Shown here: in pieces, positions 35,837 through 48,252 of the stretch | How positions within the stretch are numbered: position 1 is the stretch's first letter | Layout of the letters: each line of letters opens with the position of its first letter | NCBI RefSeq assembly: GCF_021155765.1 | Contig: NC_060107.1 | Coordinates: forward strand, 8,542,501 to 8,606,500 | Direction: 5' to 3' | DNA from: Diprion similis | Taxonomy: Eukaryota; Arthropoda; Insecta; Hymenoptera; Diprionidae | DNA length: 64,000 nucleotides | Made by a program: the position numbers and the translations under genes | Notes under the pieces: generated by a model | The model's database searches: none | Told to the model about the DNA's origin: nothing | What the model saw: only the letters and a program-made list of their open reading frames with translations

Positions 35837-38566
35837 AAACTGAAGAGCAGTGCAGTTAATAGTAACTTAGGACGCTCTTCTTGATAGATCGCCGTGGTTT
35901 GTCGTTAAAAATACAAGTTTCCAAGTATCGTAATGTGACGTGGTCGATCGTTGCGTTGAACCCATGTGAAATACTGTTACACTTGTTACGACGTAACACC
36001 GATTAAGTTGCCGTATATCCATTAAGAGAAAATAAAAGAATGAAATCCCGAAGGTGCCTGGACATTCACTTCATTTTTCTTCCCGCCAAAATTTTTCTCA
36101 TATTTTACGTATCGTTTAGACACTTAAACCATCTACACTACGGTCTTGGCTTTTTACTCTTATTTTTTGCGTACGATATATAATATATGTAATACGTGTA
36201 GCACCGCAATGCTTGTCTCTATCTTATGAATATATGCATATCATACCAAAGTCATTTTTCAGCGTGGATCGTTTGCTCCTGAAATCGGAAAAATTTGTTC
36301 AAGAGTGATATGAAGAAATTACGCGCAAACGTAGCAAATGAACGAGCAATTACGAGCAGACGATCCACGTTAATTATATGTTTCAATTCCAAAAATGGGA
36401 ACGAAGCCCAAAGAGCAAGGAAACAAAAATGTGCATATTTCACGAAACAGCTGTTTCTACTTTTTTCTTGTCTTTATGTTTTTACTTTAAATGATAAATG
36501 AACGTACTGTATAAATATTTGTATATTATATAAAAAAGGTTAAGCCTTGAGTTTTATTTGAGAATTATACGTAACGAAATGTTCTTCCCATCAAACTGAT
36601 ATCTAGTCTTGTTAACATCTGTGCAGGTGTAATATTTACTCGATTTTATCTTTCCGTGTGAATATTATTTTGAAGCATATTTTGATCGTTTTTTCTTCAT
36701 TTCTTTTTTTAATAACAAGTTATACTTATTCAAAAGTTTATTTGCCAACTCGATATTATACCATACTCTTCATTTTTCATGTTATTATCATTTTTTATTG
36801 AAATATTTCATTGAAACCATACTAAAATCTAATTATATTATTATAAATGTAAGAAATTAAAAAAAAAAAAAAAGATTTTAACAGAGAATCTTTGAAGTTG
36901 TGTGAAGAAAAATAATAATAATAAATAAAATTAAATCATGCGATAGTCACGGCAAGTTGATGAGATTTTCAAGCAGCCTCTGCACGGATATGGAAAATCC
37001 TATATCAACATGATTTTGTCATATTGCATAGAAATTTTCCAGATACACACTATCAATACAAATAACGAACTGTACAAGGTATAAACGAAAGAAATTCATA
37101 CCGCAGTCCAATGTCTATTTTTGAGGGATTTTTATCGCGATATGAAAGGCGAGATGAGAATATAATCGAAGCACAAGAGAAAAGAGGAGGGTAAAATAGA
37201 TTGGTATTGTAAAAAGCGCATAATAAAATATCGCCGGTTTTTATAGCATTATTTCGTCTTCATCGCGATCCCCATGACGTATAAGCCTTGGTTGGAGGCT
37301 GTTGCTGCTGGTGAAGCATATCGCGTGATTGCAAGCTCGCTTGATGATCATCGCGCGAGATGCCAACTATAAGCAATTTCCTCCCGCGCCGAATATAATT
37401 CGTTTCGCGCGAACGAAAGAGAGAAGGGAAAAACGGAAAAAAAGTAAAGATGGAACGATGCTATTAAGAAGAATGAGATATATGTGCGCCTATTATCTGG
37501 CCGTAGGTATATATGTAACGCCTTATATGTATACGGGGATAAGAAAATTATGATGATGATGATGATGATTGCCGTTCCGTTATCGCGCGAACACGCGAAT
37601 TGGTCCGATCCGTCTTATCTCGCAATTTGATAAGCATATTATTATACCATCGACAAAAAGATTAACTTCTGACACACGTAAGCTGAATTTAAATATTTTC
37701 AAATCGATGTATTGCCGTAGCCCCTTGCAATATCAATCATCTTTTCATATTAGTTGACGATGTGAAACTTTGATATTTTATTCTCGTTATTTTTTTCTAT
37801 TGAGAGGGACGGATGAGGGGAGGGGGAGGATTCTGTAAGTTCATTTTTTAGAATCCAGAGAGAAAAATCGTCGAGAGATACAATAATATTGAATATTGAA
37901 TCTATAATATATATATTACAATATGCATGTATGTGTACAATAATAATATATCATAATTTACGCATAGTTATAAACAACGTACCGTATCACATTAATAATT
38001 TTTCATTTTACTTCTCGTCATTTTTTTCTTTTTTCTTTTTTTTTTTTTTTGTTCAATACGAGTATCGTGCAAATTTTTAGGACAGCTGCACAGCGATTTC
38101 CTCATGTACGTTATACATGTGTGTGTATATTATATAATATATAATATTACTGAGATTATCAGCTACTGTGCAGAAGTATTTAAATAGTTTCATACGCGAG
38201 CGCGTATTGATCACATCACATCTTTAGTGAAATTTTACTTATTATTATTTTTATCCTTCACATGAGCTTGAAATATGTAAAGTTTAATATATCATCATAA
38301 TACGGCGTGGTGTACTTGTATCATGTTGATACAGCAGCCGCGATTTCGGTTTGCGAAGCGTATTTGAACTCCGTCTTGTGTGTTTTGCAAATAATACAGC
38401 ACGATTCCAATGTCGATGTTACTGATAATTTTATAGTGGAAAGTTTATGGAGTCGATCGTAAACTTTTCAGCATAAGAGCAGACGGTTTGAAATTAATAA
38501 TAGAATGATTGACATTCGGTAAAGAACGAAAATATCAAAAAAAGATAAGGTACTCATCTACAAATG

Positions 38567-38568
<2 letters not shown>

Positions 38569-38598
<30 letters not shown>
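38569..38598. repeat. (TC)n microsatellite
   Basis: A pure TC tract of about 30 bases. Confidence 0.9.
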
Positions 38599-40556
38599 AT
38601 ATATATATCTTATAAAATAAATATGATCTGAAGAATGTGGCGGAGTGTAAAAGTAATCCGTTATACAACGTATGGGTATACGATGGTATAAAATTGTGTA
38701 TTGGAACCTGCCATCAACATATACGTATTACAAATAGGATTGAAAATCGTGACAAGAATGAGAGATGGGCAATTGAAATGAAATAGTATAAGGGACAATT
38801 TCAACAGTAATAATAACAAACGAGTATAGAGTGAGTAGAAAACGGTATTATACATATGTATATACGGTGTACCTATTATAATATTACATGCATGCACTCA
38901 CTCCGGTTGCACGAGGAGATTGATTGAAAATCGGTTCGCGTAGAGTTACGATGCATATATACATTACCTGTCTATCTATAGTGTGTAAATATGTGTACGC
39001 AATGCAGCGTAAATTGCTTACTTATTAATGTTAATTTATAGTGTTTTTTGTGAGAGGTGAAAACGTTCAATTTTTTGGCGTTCAAGCCCTTATACTAATT
39101 GTGAAAAACACGTTGATCGATTTTATATCACGTTTTTTAATGAAAGGTAGCTCCAAATTTTTTAATAAATTCGTAGAAAATATTATTAAATTTATATTAA
39201 AAGTTAATGTATTTAAAACTAGGCGAATTTACGGGCTTAGGAAAAAGTGATAAAAATTATATGTATACCAATCGGCATATATTTATATATATATATATGT
39301 ATACGTATATATGTATAAAGCGAAACGAATTTCATTACGAAGTTCGTCAAGTCGAGTGAAGATGAATGGCCTTACTTTCGGTAATTTACGTGGACCTAAT
39401 TTCAGGATGTGATAAGAGACCTGGTTTCGTTTTTGCTCCGCCAGTTAGGATCACCCATATTTCAAATTATACGGGGTCAGCACGCGTTTCTTATATCTAT
39501 AAAACAATCTTAATTCTTATGAATCAACTAATCGAAATTGGTTGCGTGGTCAGAAAACTGTCAAGAGAAAATGAAATTTTCAATTTACTTGCTACAGATT
39601 CGACGAAAATCGATTATTGGATTTCAATCGAAGATTGAATTACCGTGATATTTTATTTCATTTCTCTATCATGTATAATATAATAAGAAATAGTCATTTG
39701 AAATCCTAAGAATTACGATTTGCCTCCATTAAGATAAAAAACTTACGTTATGCGATGATAAAATGGCACCGAAAATCAGACTCTGGCATCATGATGACAT
39801 TTTCAAATAATACATGCACTGTTTCCCTTTCGGCGAATGAATTATAGATACTATAATACTCAAATTCATCATCTTTTCTCGACCAATAATAATTTATAAA
39901 GAAAATAAAAAACTTTAACGAGTCTTCTTTTGGAATATTGTTTTTTCTCTGTGGTAACAGTATCGCTAGAGAGGCAGGAGAGAACGATATCTATGGAACT
40001 TAGGACGGGCCATTGCTCCTTTTGTTATCGCCTTGCATTTTCGTTATCAATAATTTTATGCTTCCTCGTCGCTCCGACGATTCTGACGTTTCTTCGACGG
40101 TGCCCGGTTTGAGAGGTGGCAATTAATTACTGTGGTTCTGTACGATAAGATACGTACTGTACCCATAATGTGAGAAGCTGTCGTGTTAATTTCCTTCTTC
40201 TATTTCGTATTACGTCAGTTTCTTCTTCTGTATTCTTCGTCTTCTTTTTTTCGTTTTTCTTTGCTCTGCGTCTATATCAACAATATACGTACACACATTT
40301 ATTTTTCCATTTCATCTATTGAAAATTTTCAACGATTTAAGTTTTGTGTTATATCATATCGTCGAGCAACATTTGTTTCGCAATATTTATTGAATCGATT
40401 TAAAAATCATTTAAAAAAGGGATAGAAACACAGCGAAATAAGTACTGAACAAACAAACAAACGAATGAATAAACAAATAAATAAATAGATAAACGTTTAC
40501 TTGCAGAGTGACGTATTCGGGTTCAAAATCCAAGATATAAGATGCGAGATGAAATT

Positions 40557-41520
40557 TTGCAACGTTGCAATTTCGGCTACGGTATATGAGGGATTCTCCA
40601 CGAAACCGGCCACTTTTTTTTAGACCATCTCAGATCTTCCCCATAATTGGGTATATGAAAGTACTACTGAAAGGCACTCTGCGTGATTTTTTTCAGATTT
40701 TTAAATTCATTATTTTGGAAAATGCCATTTTTTTTTCAAATTAATATATCTCGGAAACTTGAAGTAACTGAAAAAAAATGTCTCCACATAAAAGTTGTAT
40801 TTTTGTGTAAGCTTTCGAGCAGACGACTTGAAATAATTCTCACGTTCCGGTAACGCTGATTTTTTACCAAAAAAATTGGAAATTATTTTTTTATTCAAAA
40901 AAGGTAACTTTTTTTTTGCTGAAAAAATTACAGGATCTTTCAGTATGTCTGACGATATCACAAAAAAATCGCCAGAGTGGCACCGCCAGAGGTTCCGGTA
41001 TAAAAAAATTAAGTTGTGTGGTTTTCGGATCGAGGTTCTAGGGTAAAAAAATGAAACCACACAACTTAATTTTTTTATACCGGAACCTCTGGCGGTGCCA
41101 CTCTGGCGATTTTCGTGTGATATCGTCAGACATACTGAAAGACCCTGTAATTTTTTCAGCAAAAAAAAAGTGGCCTTTTTTGAATAAAAAAATAATTTCC
41201 AATTTTTGTGGTAAAAAATCAGCGTTACCGGAACGTGAAAATTATTTCAAGCCGTCTGCTCGAAAGCTTACACAAAAATACAACTTTTATGCGAAGACAT
41301 TTTTTTTCAGTTACTTCAAGTTTCCGAGATATATTAATTTGAAAAAAAATGGCATTTTCCAAAATAATGAATTTAAAAATCTGAGAAAAATCACGCAGAG
41401 TGCCTTTCAGTAGTACTTTCATATACCCAATTATGGGGAAGATCTGAGATGGTCGAAAAAAAAGTGGCCGGTTTCGTGGAGAATCCCTCTTATGTATAAT
41501 GCAGTTGCAACGTGACTGTA
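40557..41520. mobile_element. Foldback (snap-back) element with 437-base arms
   Basis: The left arm (40588-41024) and right arm (41054-41490) are near-perfect reverse complements of equal length around a 29-base spacer. The ends read GAGGGATTCTCCACGAAACC and its complement. Weaker inverted similarity (ACGTTGCAA) continues outside to about 40557 and 41515. Each arm carries the same open frame on opposite strands, which explains the paired frames here; they are not genes. The two arms differ at only a few sites, for example near 40960 and 41116. This suggests a young insertion, or arms kept alike by gene conversion. It has no transposase and is probably a non-autonomous DNA element. Confidence 0.85.
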
Positions 41521-41968
41521 CTTGTATTATACGCTTGAAATTGTTGCTTTGTTGATGGGATGAATGGATTTAAACTAGGCCATGTTTATCGAACGTTTGT
41601 TTGATTATGAGCTGTGCAACTGATTATTATAAATGCTAACGTCGTTAAGATAAGAATTATTTTTGCAATGCTCTTTAATAACGCTGCGCATGTCTCTCGT
41701 TCGATATAATTTACGCTTTATTTTTGTGTCGACTTGATGCCACAAGTCGAGAAACCGAAAACTCAATCGAACGTTAGCTGTTTAGAAATAGTTGCTATAA
41801 AATACAGAGGATTAGAAAGATTTCAGAAATGCTGAGAAGTCTGTACGGAACAATATTCTAAACAGATTTACATTTTATTGAAAATTTTTTTGATAATTTT
41901 TGGAACGAAGAAAAAAGGAAACAATAGATTTTGCAATTGATTTTTTTTCTTCTTCTTGTTTGTTACAG
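41521..41968. other. Gene-free interval after the foldback element
   Basis: A+T-rich, ending in a strong pyrimidine tract and acceptor (TTCTTGTTTGTTACAG, AG at 41967-41968) that opens the candidate exon at 41969. Confidence 0.4.
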
Positions 41969-42205
41969 ATTTTCTCTACCATGCTGGTAACTGCAACAGA
42001 CTGCATAACAAAGCGATTATGAGTGAAGTTTGTTAGAAAAGTTAACTACCTAAAAATAACAACAATAATGAATAACAAAACGAAATGCTGTGTTTTCAAT
42101 TAACACGATCTAAACAGTCCCGCACTAGTCTGCTATATTTGTACTGTTTTCACAATGGAGGAAGAATCCTGTACCTGCAGGTTGCAACATGATCATCCTC
42201 GCGAG
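41969..42205 (+). CDS. Candidate first coding exon (MEEESCTCRLQHDHPRE)
   Basis: A strong acceptor (AG at 41967-41968) and a strong donor (GCGAG|GTAAGA after 42205) bound 237 bases. An ATG at 42155 in a good context (CACAATGG) opens 17 codons in phase 0 to the donor. The 5' part holds one short upstream frame (ATG at 41981, 14 codons including stop). The exon looks like a leader exon with a start codon. The partner exon is not identified: the long exon at 59828 needs phase 2, so it cannot join directly. Could be part of the long gene through an unseen exon, or of another transcript. Confidence 0.4.
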
Positions 42206-43646
42206 GTAAGAGAAATCACTGATTACCTATTTATCACCGATCTCAGTAATCTAGAGCACATTTTTACACGTTGAAAAATTCGAATTTTCATTTCGGGAAT
42301 GAAGAACAAATTCAGAAATATCTATCTTAAAAATATTATATATAATAACCGAGTAAAATCCGTGCACGTAATAATTGACCAATTATATTTTCCAAGTTAC
42401 GAATCGTTGATGTTTAGACACATCCGGCTGATTGTGCATGTGATACACGTGCGATTTTAATCAATTTAACGGGTTTACAGAACAACCATCACAGTTTAGT
42501 ATACGTGAAGCGTTGGAAAAAAAAAGTTTCTCATCGATTGAAACGTTATTATACACACGGCGCATTAAATTCAAAATCAATTACGCGTCTATGCTGTAAC
42601 AATCGTGAAGAGAACGAAATGATATATGTATAATTGTATTTGGCGCGGGCGTGAATCGTCGAGTGGTATAAACATCGCTTCCGGTTTTATACAGGTCAGA
42701 ATTAGTCGTCGGGTTATTAATTGGCTGTGTAAAAAGAATCTGAAGGAAAAAAAAAAAAATAAACGATTTATTTCTCATTCCTTGGCATCGTTAATACTCG
42801 TTAATAAATAATTAGCTACCCGCTAATTGAATGACCAATATTCACGCTGTCATGGAAGCGTGATCGATTTATTAAATAATTTTTTTTTCTTTTTTGCACA
42901 GCGTAACGATAAATTGCGAAATATCAGAATCATAGAGAATAAAAATCGTGCGTTGTATTTTATTTATGCAATAGATATATAACGAAATTGATTTTGATTG
43001 GTTGAAATTTAGCTTTAGATAATTACATGCCAGTTTTTGCAAAAACATTCAGACAACGTTACAAAAATGCAGCGTAAATAAACGTGGAGAAGTATCGACT
43101 GGCTATAACAATTCGAAATGGGCGGGAAAGTGCAGTTGCACAATCGCGGTGGACGCTAATTTACTTTGCAAACAGGAACCGTTATTTACAAGCCTGCAGC
43201 ATTGCGATGCGGTGAACTTCAACTAAATAGGTACTAGAGTTGGAGTTTACGTTACATTTCAATTTATCAGTCTCCTCTTATGCTGCAACATTCGTTCATT
43301 TGAAAACCACAATTTTTGTACATGTGAAACGAAAATTCGCGGACACTTTCTTCTTGGGAAAGACACATAATTACGCAGTCCGGAAACATCGGTTACAAGG
43401 AGAATAATTTCGCCGATCCATCCATTGCGATTTCCAATTCTCCGTGTATTATATATACATGCAACCAAAAGTCCACCTGGTGTATAACATTCCGAACAAC
43501 CGCTCGGCCTTAAAATAAATAGAAAGTGTTTGCATCCGCGGCTCATCTCGATTCTCAGAGTAAGAAGAATACTTCCCTGCAGACGATACGTTTCTTGTGC
43601 TCAAGTCTTACTCCTCCTCTGCGTAAAACCGTTTATCAAAGACAAA

Positions 43647-43860
43647 ACTGACGTTAGTGACGTTAATGTATAAACGAAACAACGTCGAGTAAATCATTGT
43701 ATGTTCAATTTTAGAACGACTTTCAACGAGTTGGCTTTTCAAAATATTAACATCGTTTTTTTTGTTACGATTTACCAGTTGTACTTCAGACAATCCTAAG
43801 TATGCTTAGTTACGATTTCTCCTAAACATGCATTCTTGAAGTAACTTTACTAACTTTAGC
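43647..43860. mobile_element. MITE-like inverted-repeat element, copy 1
   Basis: The left end (CTGACGTTAGTGACGTTA) and the reverse complement of the right end (CTAAAGTTAGTAAAGTTA) resemble each other. The interior (GACTTTCAACGAGTTGG, then CTTTTCAAAATATTAACAT) aligns with copies near 53.46 and 56.2 kb. The most diverged copy. Confidence 0.5.
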
Positions 43861-45993
43861 CTCGAAGTAATCAGTCAAAGGTCCAGGGTTAAAAATTGAA
43901 GGGTAAATCAGAAACCGGAAGCCGAGTCAAACCATCAATCACGTCCATGCGCAGAACACCATTTGTTCCTTGAATATGTTGAAATTTTCTAACGAAGCTG
44001 ATGCTAGCAGCCTGCAATTTTACTTAATTTCTTATAAATAGGATAGTTTATCAAGGATTCGTGTCTGAAATTATCTGAAAATATTAACTTGCCATGAGAT
44101 TTGACAGAATTTTTATGACTGTATAGTAGATGGCAGCCTTTATCGTCAATGGTAACGGCAAGTCTGCAGGCTGTTAATCAACTCTATCTGATAGCTTGAA
44201 ATTGACAATTTTTTAACGATGCACTTCACTCCTTTTCACAGTGGTTGTTAAATCCGAATTATCTTCCCACTTGACTCGCACTCTCTTTCGTTTTACTGAT
44301 AACCACGTTTTACGTTTTCACAACCATTATGTCATCTGGTCGTAAATCACGTATCCGAGAGTAAGTATACATATATAGCTGTCCCGTTTAGTCGACTAAT
44401 AAAGTCGACTTGTCCTCTTCACTTTCACGGAAACTGCTTAACGCTGCTCGGCGGAGTCCAGATATGTTGAATATCTGCTCGCGGTTATTTGTCAATTTCT
44501 AAACGCGTGTCTGGTGTCCGTTATACAAGGTATTCCAAAACAATTTCGTCGTGGGACGATGTTTATTACATGATACTCGTTTACTTGCAATTCGTACCAC
44601 TTGCAAACATCTCTCATCGATTACTCTATTCAAATTAGGCTTTTTTTCTCATACTGTTAAATCCATAAAGCTGCCGTCTACTATCTTTATGTGTGAAACA
44701 TTTTTTACTCGATAATATTCGTTGGAAGGCTACTGTGGATCAGAGAAAATGAAACCACATTGTGCTCCATTCCACAATACTTGCACAACATTCCAACTGA
44801 ACACCTTATAATACTTCATTCGAGTATTCCGATTTCTATAACACATGTGGAGAGTTCATTAATTGGACCGAAGAGTTGAGCCTTGGAAATGATCTCGTCT
44901 GTTTTCTCAGTTTTCGCAACTTTCTGTAATGGAGTTGAGTGGTTGAACCGCCAATCGAACTAACAGTCAGTATAAAATTGAACGAGGAAACTGAATCCCA
45001 GATTTCTATGGGTATGAAAATCCAGTGACGTGTTGAAAATGTTCCGGGGTACTTATGATAAAATCGAGTTTATTTATGGCGTCGCGTCGCCGTCGGTGTG
45101 AATTGTGGGGTAGGGTTTGTACGTAGTATTCAAAGGAGCTACACTTACACGTCGAGTTCCAAAGTAATTCTAATCGTGTTCTGCATAGGCACGAAGTTTG
45201 TCTCTCCTCAGCCAGCTTCACCCCCAACTTCCATGATAATCCCCGAGGAAGACGTGCGTCCGCATACGAAGGTCTCACACACCCGTTATAATATCGGTCC
45301 GTTTTTCAACTCGAAATATTATTGTATGCAGTCCGACTGCCTGCAGACACGTGGACTGCATGTGTGTAAATAAACGAAGTACATGTATATATGTATACCG
45401 AGGTGTTGGGTTGTAGAAAGTGGTTTTTCGATGCCACATTATTTTTCCTCTCACCTATGTGTGTATGCGATACGCGAAACGGACGACTTCCTGACGGCTT
45501 TAACACCATGCTGCGGTTAACCATCTCAGTCATGGTGTGGTAAGCATTCTTACCACCTATTTTATATCCATTTTTTGTATATTTAGAGAATTTCTCGACA
45601 TGTATTTGTGGTTTTTTTTTTTTTAATATTTCTGATGATATATCGATAGGTTTTCAATACTCGAGAGTAATTTTCATATTGAATTTTTGAAATCTGATTT
45701 CTGATTCGTAATCAGCGACTTCAAAAAGCACAGTTTAAGTGATACTGAATCTACTTGCCGTCAATAAAGTCCTTTGTGTTCTCCGTCTGCGAATTGCAAT
45801 TCTGGGTAATAGTGCAGCAATTATACTATGAACTTGACGAGCGTTGAGAGAGGTGTTTATGCCAGGAGTGAGGTTATGGTCGGGTGTTTAGCTAAACTAC
45901 TGCATCGCAGGTGCAAAGACGTTTATTACGCTGATTATGAGTATTATAATGCAGGTATAAGCTGTGTATTTCAAACTTATCCAACGGCACTTG

Positions 45994-46032
45994 GCTGCCA
46001 TGCCATGCCATGCCATGCCATGCATGCATGCA
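45994..46032. repeat. CATGC/CCATG pentanucleotide repeat
   Basis: Tandem TGCCA units run into TGCATGCATGC, a self-complementary repeat. Confidence 0.85.
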
Positions 46033-46688
46033 GTATGAACACCAAGGTATAGAGAATCAGTCTTGAGACCAGGACAATTACCGAGGGGTGAATACAATGG
46101 TTGAGGTGAACGAATGTCGATACCGAAGCGTCTGGAATAAGCCATTATAACCATAACCATAGGAACACCCTCGGAAACCTAGAAACGCTTTCAGTCTCTG
46201 TAATAAATAATGCTCGCGCTGTCTTTTCCTCGATCGTTCACCTTCACCGGCGTGGCTCAAGAATGACGTTGACGTCGCCCAAGAAGTCGGCAAACTTAAC
46301 CCCTGGCAGGTGTTCGAACGAAGAACGTGACGATCAAGTCTCGAACGGGTTTTAATAATTCCGAATCTGATGGTCGGTGGGGGTAAATTTCACTGATTGG
46401 AACTCCTTCGGAGCGAACGTGAGTGGTGTGGTGATGAAGTGTTTTTTGACGTGGACTCTTTACGCTCGTGCCATCAACAACGCCCATTTTATTCTCAATT
46501 ATGCGTTCACAAAATTATACCTGCAGAATTTGCAACGATGAGAGGAAGCTGGAAGGTCAAGGCGAGGCTTCGAATTAAACAAGCATCAGCAGCAGCAGAA
46601 GAGGAGGAAGATATTAGAAGTTTTCTATATAGCTTTATGAACAAATTCGGAAAGACGCTGTGATGAAGTGGATCGGATTAAAACGAAA

Positions 46689-46713
46689 CTCTCTCTCTCT
46701 CTCTCTCTCTCTA
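46689..46713. repeat. (CT)n microsatellite
   Basis: A CT tract followed by pyrimidine-rich sequence to about 46735. Confidence 0.85.
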
Positions 46714-46943
46714 TCTCTTCCTCCCTTTTCAATTTACGGTGGTTACTTTTCCTCCTCTTGCTTCTTTCTCGCTTTTGTTGCTTCATCTTTTACGGACTTA
46801 GAAGAAAACGAAATATGCTCGCTTGTGTGCGGCCCGAATCCCCTGGGAATACATATCTCGGTACGCGGTGCATTCGGATGCAAAACTTTTTGAAGAATTC
46901 AGCATCTGGGTTAACACCCATGCCGCCGCTGTGCCGCCACCGA

Positions 46944-46974
46944 CGAAACGAAACGAAACGAAACGAAACGAAAC
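46944..46974. repeat. (CGAAA)n repeat
   Basis: Six tandem CGAAA units. They create apparent FRFVS frames on the minus strand, which I reject as genes. Confidence 0.9.
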
Positions 46975-48179
46975 GTCTATGTCTTCCGCCTTTCCAGATG
47001 CCCGCTTGCATAGCCTCTCGCTTCTCGTTTCAACCACTTCCTCCTCCTCCTCTTCCTCCTCCTTATTATGCTTAGACTGCATCTCCTTCGAGTTATTCTT
47101 CTTTCTCCTGCAGTATTTATCCTCTTGCCGGACCATGTGGCGTGTTATACCCAAACGTATAGATCATTCAAGTCTGCATGTAACTTCTCATTACTCGTTA
47201 TCGGGCCATCGATGACCCCAAACTGAAAAACGGGTGATAAAAATAAGCAGTAGAAAAATCTTGAGCATTTATCAATTCTCGATACTTATATAACCCCTCT
47301 TGCGTTTTAAACACCAAGTGTTATTGTAAGAGGCTTAAACTTTGATTCAGGACTCCCGCAGGATCATGCGGGGGAGAGGAAAGAAGGTCTCCGGGAACCA
47401 GGTGACAAATATAACAAACTTTTGGATTTACGAACTTCCCTCCTCCCTCCACCCTCGATAAAACTGTCAGATTTTTACACTTTATCGACACATATACTAT
47501 ACTTTCTTTGGCAAATAATTGGAATGACAGTAAGAAGAAGTAAAGGAAAAAAAAGGAACATATTCTATCCGTGCGATAAAAATGTGACCGTAAAAGCAAA
47601 AAAAAAAGGGGGGGTGGGTAAAAATTGAAAAATAAATTGTTTCCATCTTATAATATGAGACGCATGCATAGATAGTGGCTATCTTAGATGGTTAGTTGAC
47701 ATGCAGTGAAAACAATGCCGCAGAGAGCAGTTGACGAAAAGAGATCGGGTTTTCAGGTCTTAGGTTATTACCATGTATAAGGAATACCGAAGAGGAGAGA
47801 TTTTTCGGCTGAAGTAAATGGTGTGTGTGTTTGTGTGTGTGTGTGTAAAAGTATAAGCTTCTGCTCTCCGTTGCCTAGTAGATAATTTTTTCTTTTTTTT
47901 TTTTTTATCTTTTTGGTCTGTTCTTTTTTCTGTTTACTATTCAACAGTTTCGTAAACGAATTATTTTCGGACTCCTGAGGGCATTCTGCCAGCCAACGAG
48001 CGTTATAAGAACCGTAGCCTTGCCTCCTCTGATGCAGCAACGGTGTTACAAACTGCTGGCTCTCTGGCGGAGGAAATCGAGATGTCGTTTATACACGAGA
48101 AATAAACCCCATCAGAACATCTGCTATGCAGGGAAACGAGGACATACTGTTAAATTTTAATACCCGCCCCTTGAGTCGG

Positions 48180-48252
48180 TCTCTCTCTTTCTCTTTCTCT
48201 TTCTCTTTCTCTTCCTCTTCCTCTTCTCACTCTCACTCTCACTCTCACTCTG
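48180..48252. repeat. CT-rich compound microsatellite
   Basis: CTCTTT, CTCTTC and CTCACT units in succession. Confidence 0.85.

Larger units (their letters stand above)
34507..40556. other. A+T-rich gene-free stretch
   Basis: No supportable coding exon. It contains the TCTA-type microsatellite (35589-35836), T runs near 38036, TA-rich tracts near 38127 and 39284, and a CT tract at 38569-38598. Possibly intron of the gene that has its long exon at 59.8 kb. Confidence 0.45.

Noticed and set aside
35616-35843. 75-residue Tyr/Leu/Ser frame
   Set aside because: Translation of the TCTA-type microsatellite.
40710-41413. Two similar open frames of 150 and 120 residues on opposite strands
   Set aside because: They are mirror images created by the foldback element; the protein is A+T-driven (Lys/Phe/Asn) and resembles no family.
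44520-44815. Possible MITE with ends like ACAAGGTATTCC
   Set aside because: The inverted ends match only over about ten bases with gaps and no clear target duplication; too weak to call.
46668-47215. Frames rich in Ser/Leu and FRFVS
   Set aside because: They translate the CT microsatellite and the CGAAA repeat.
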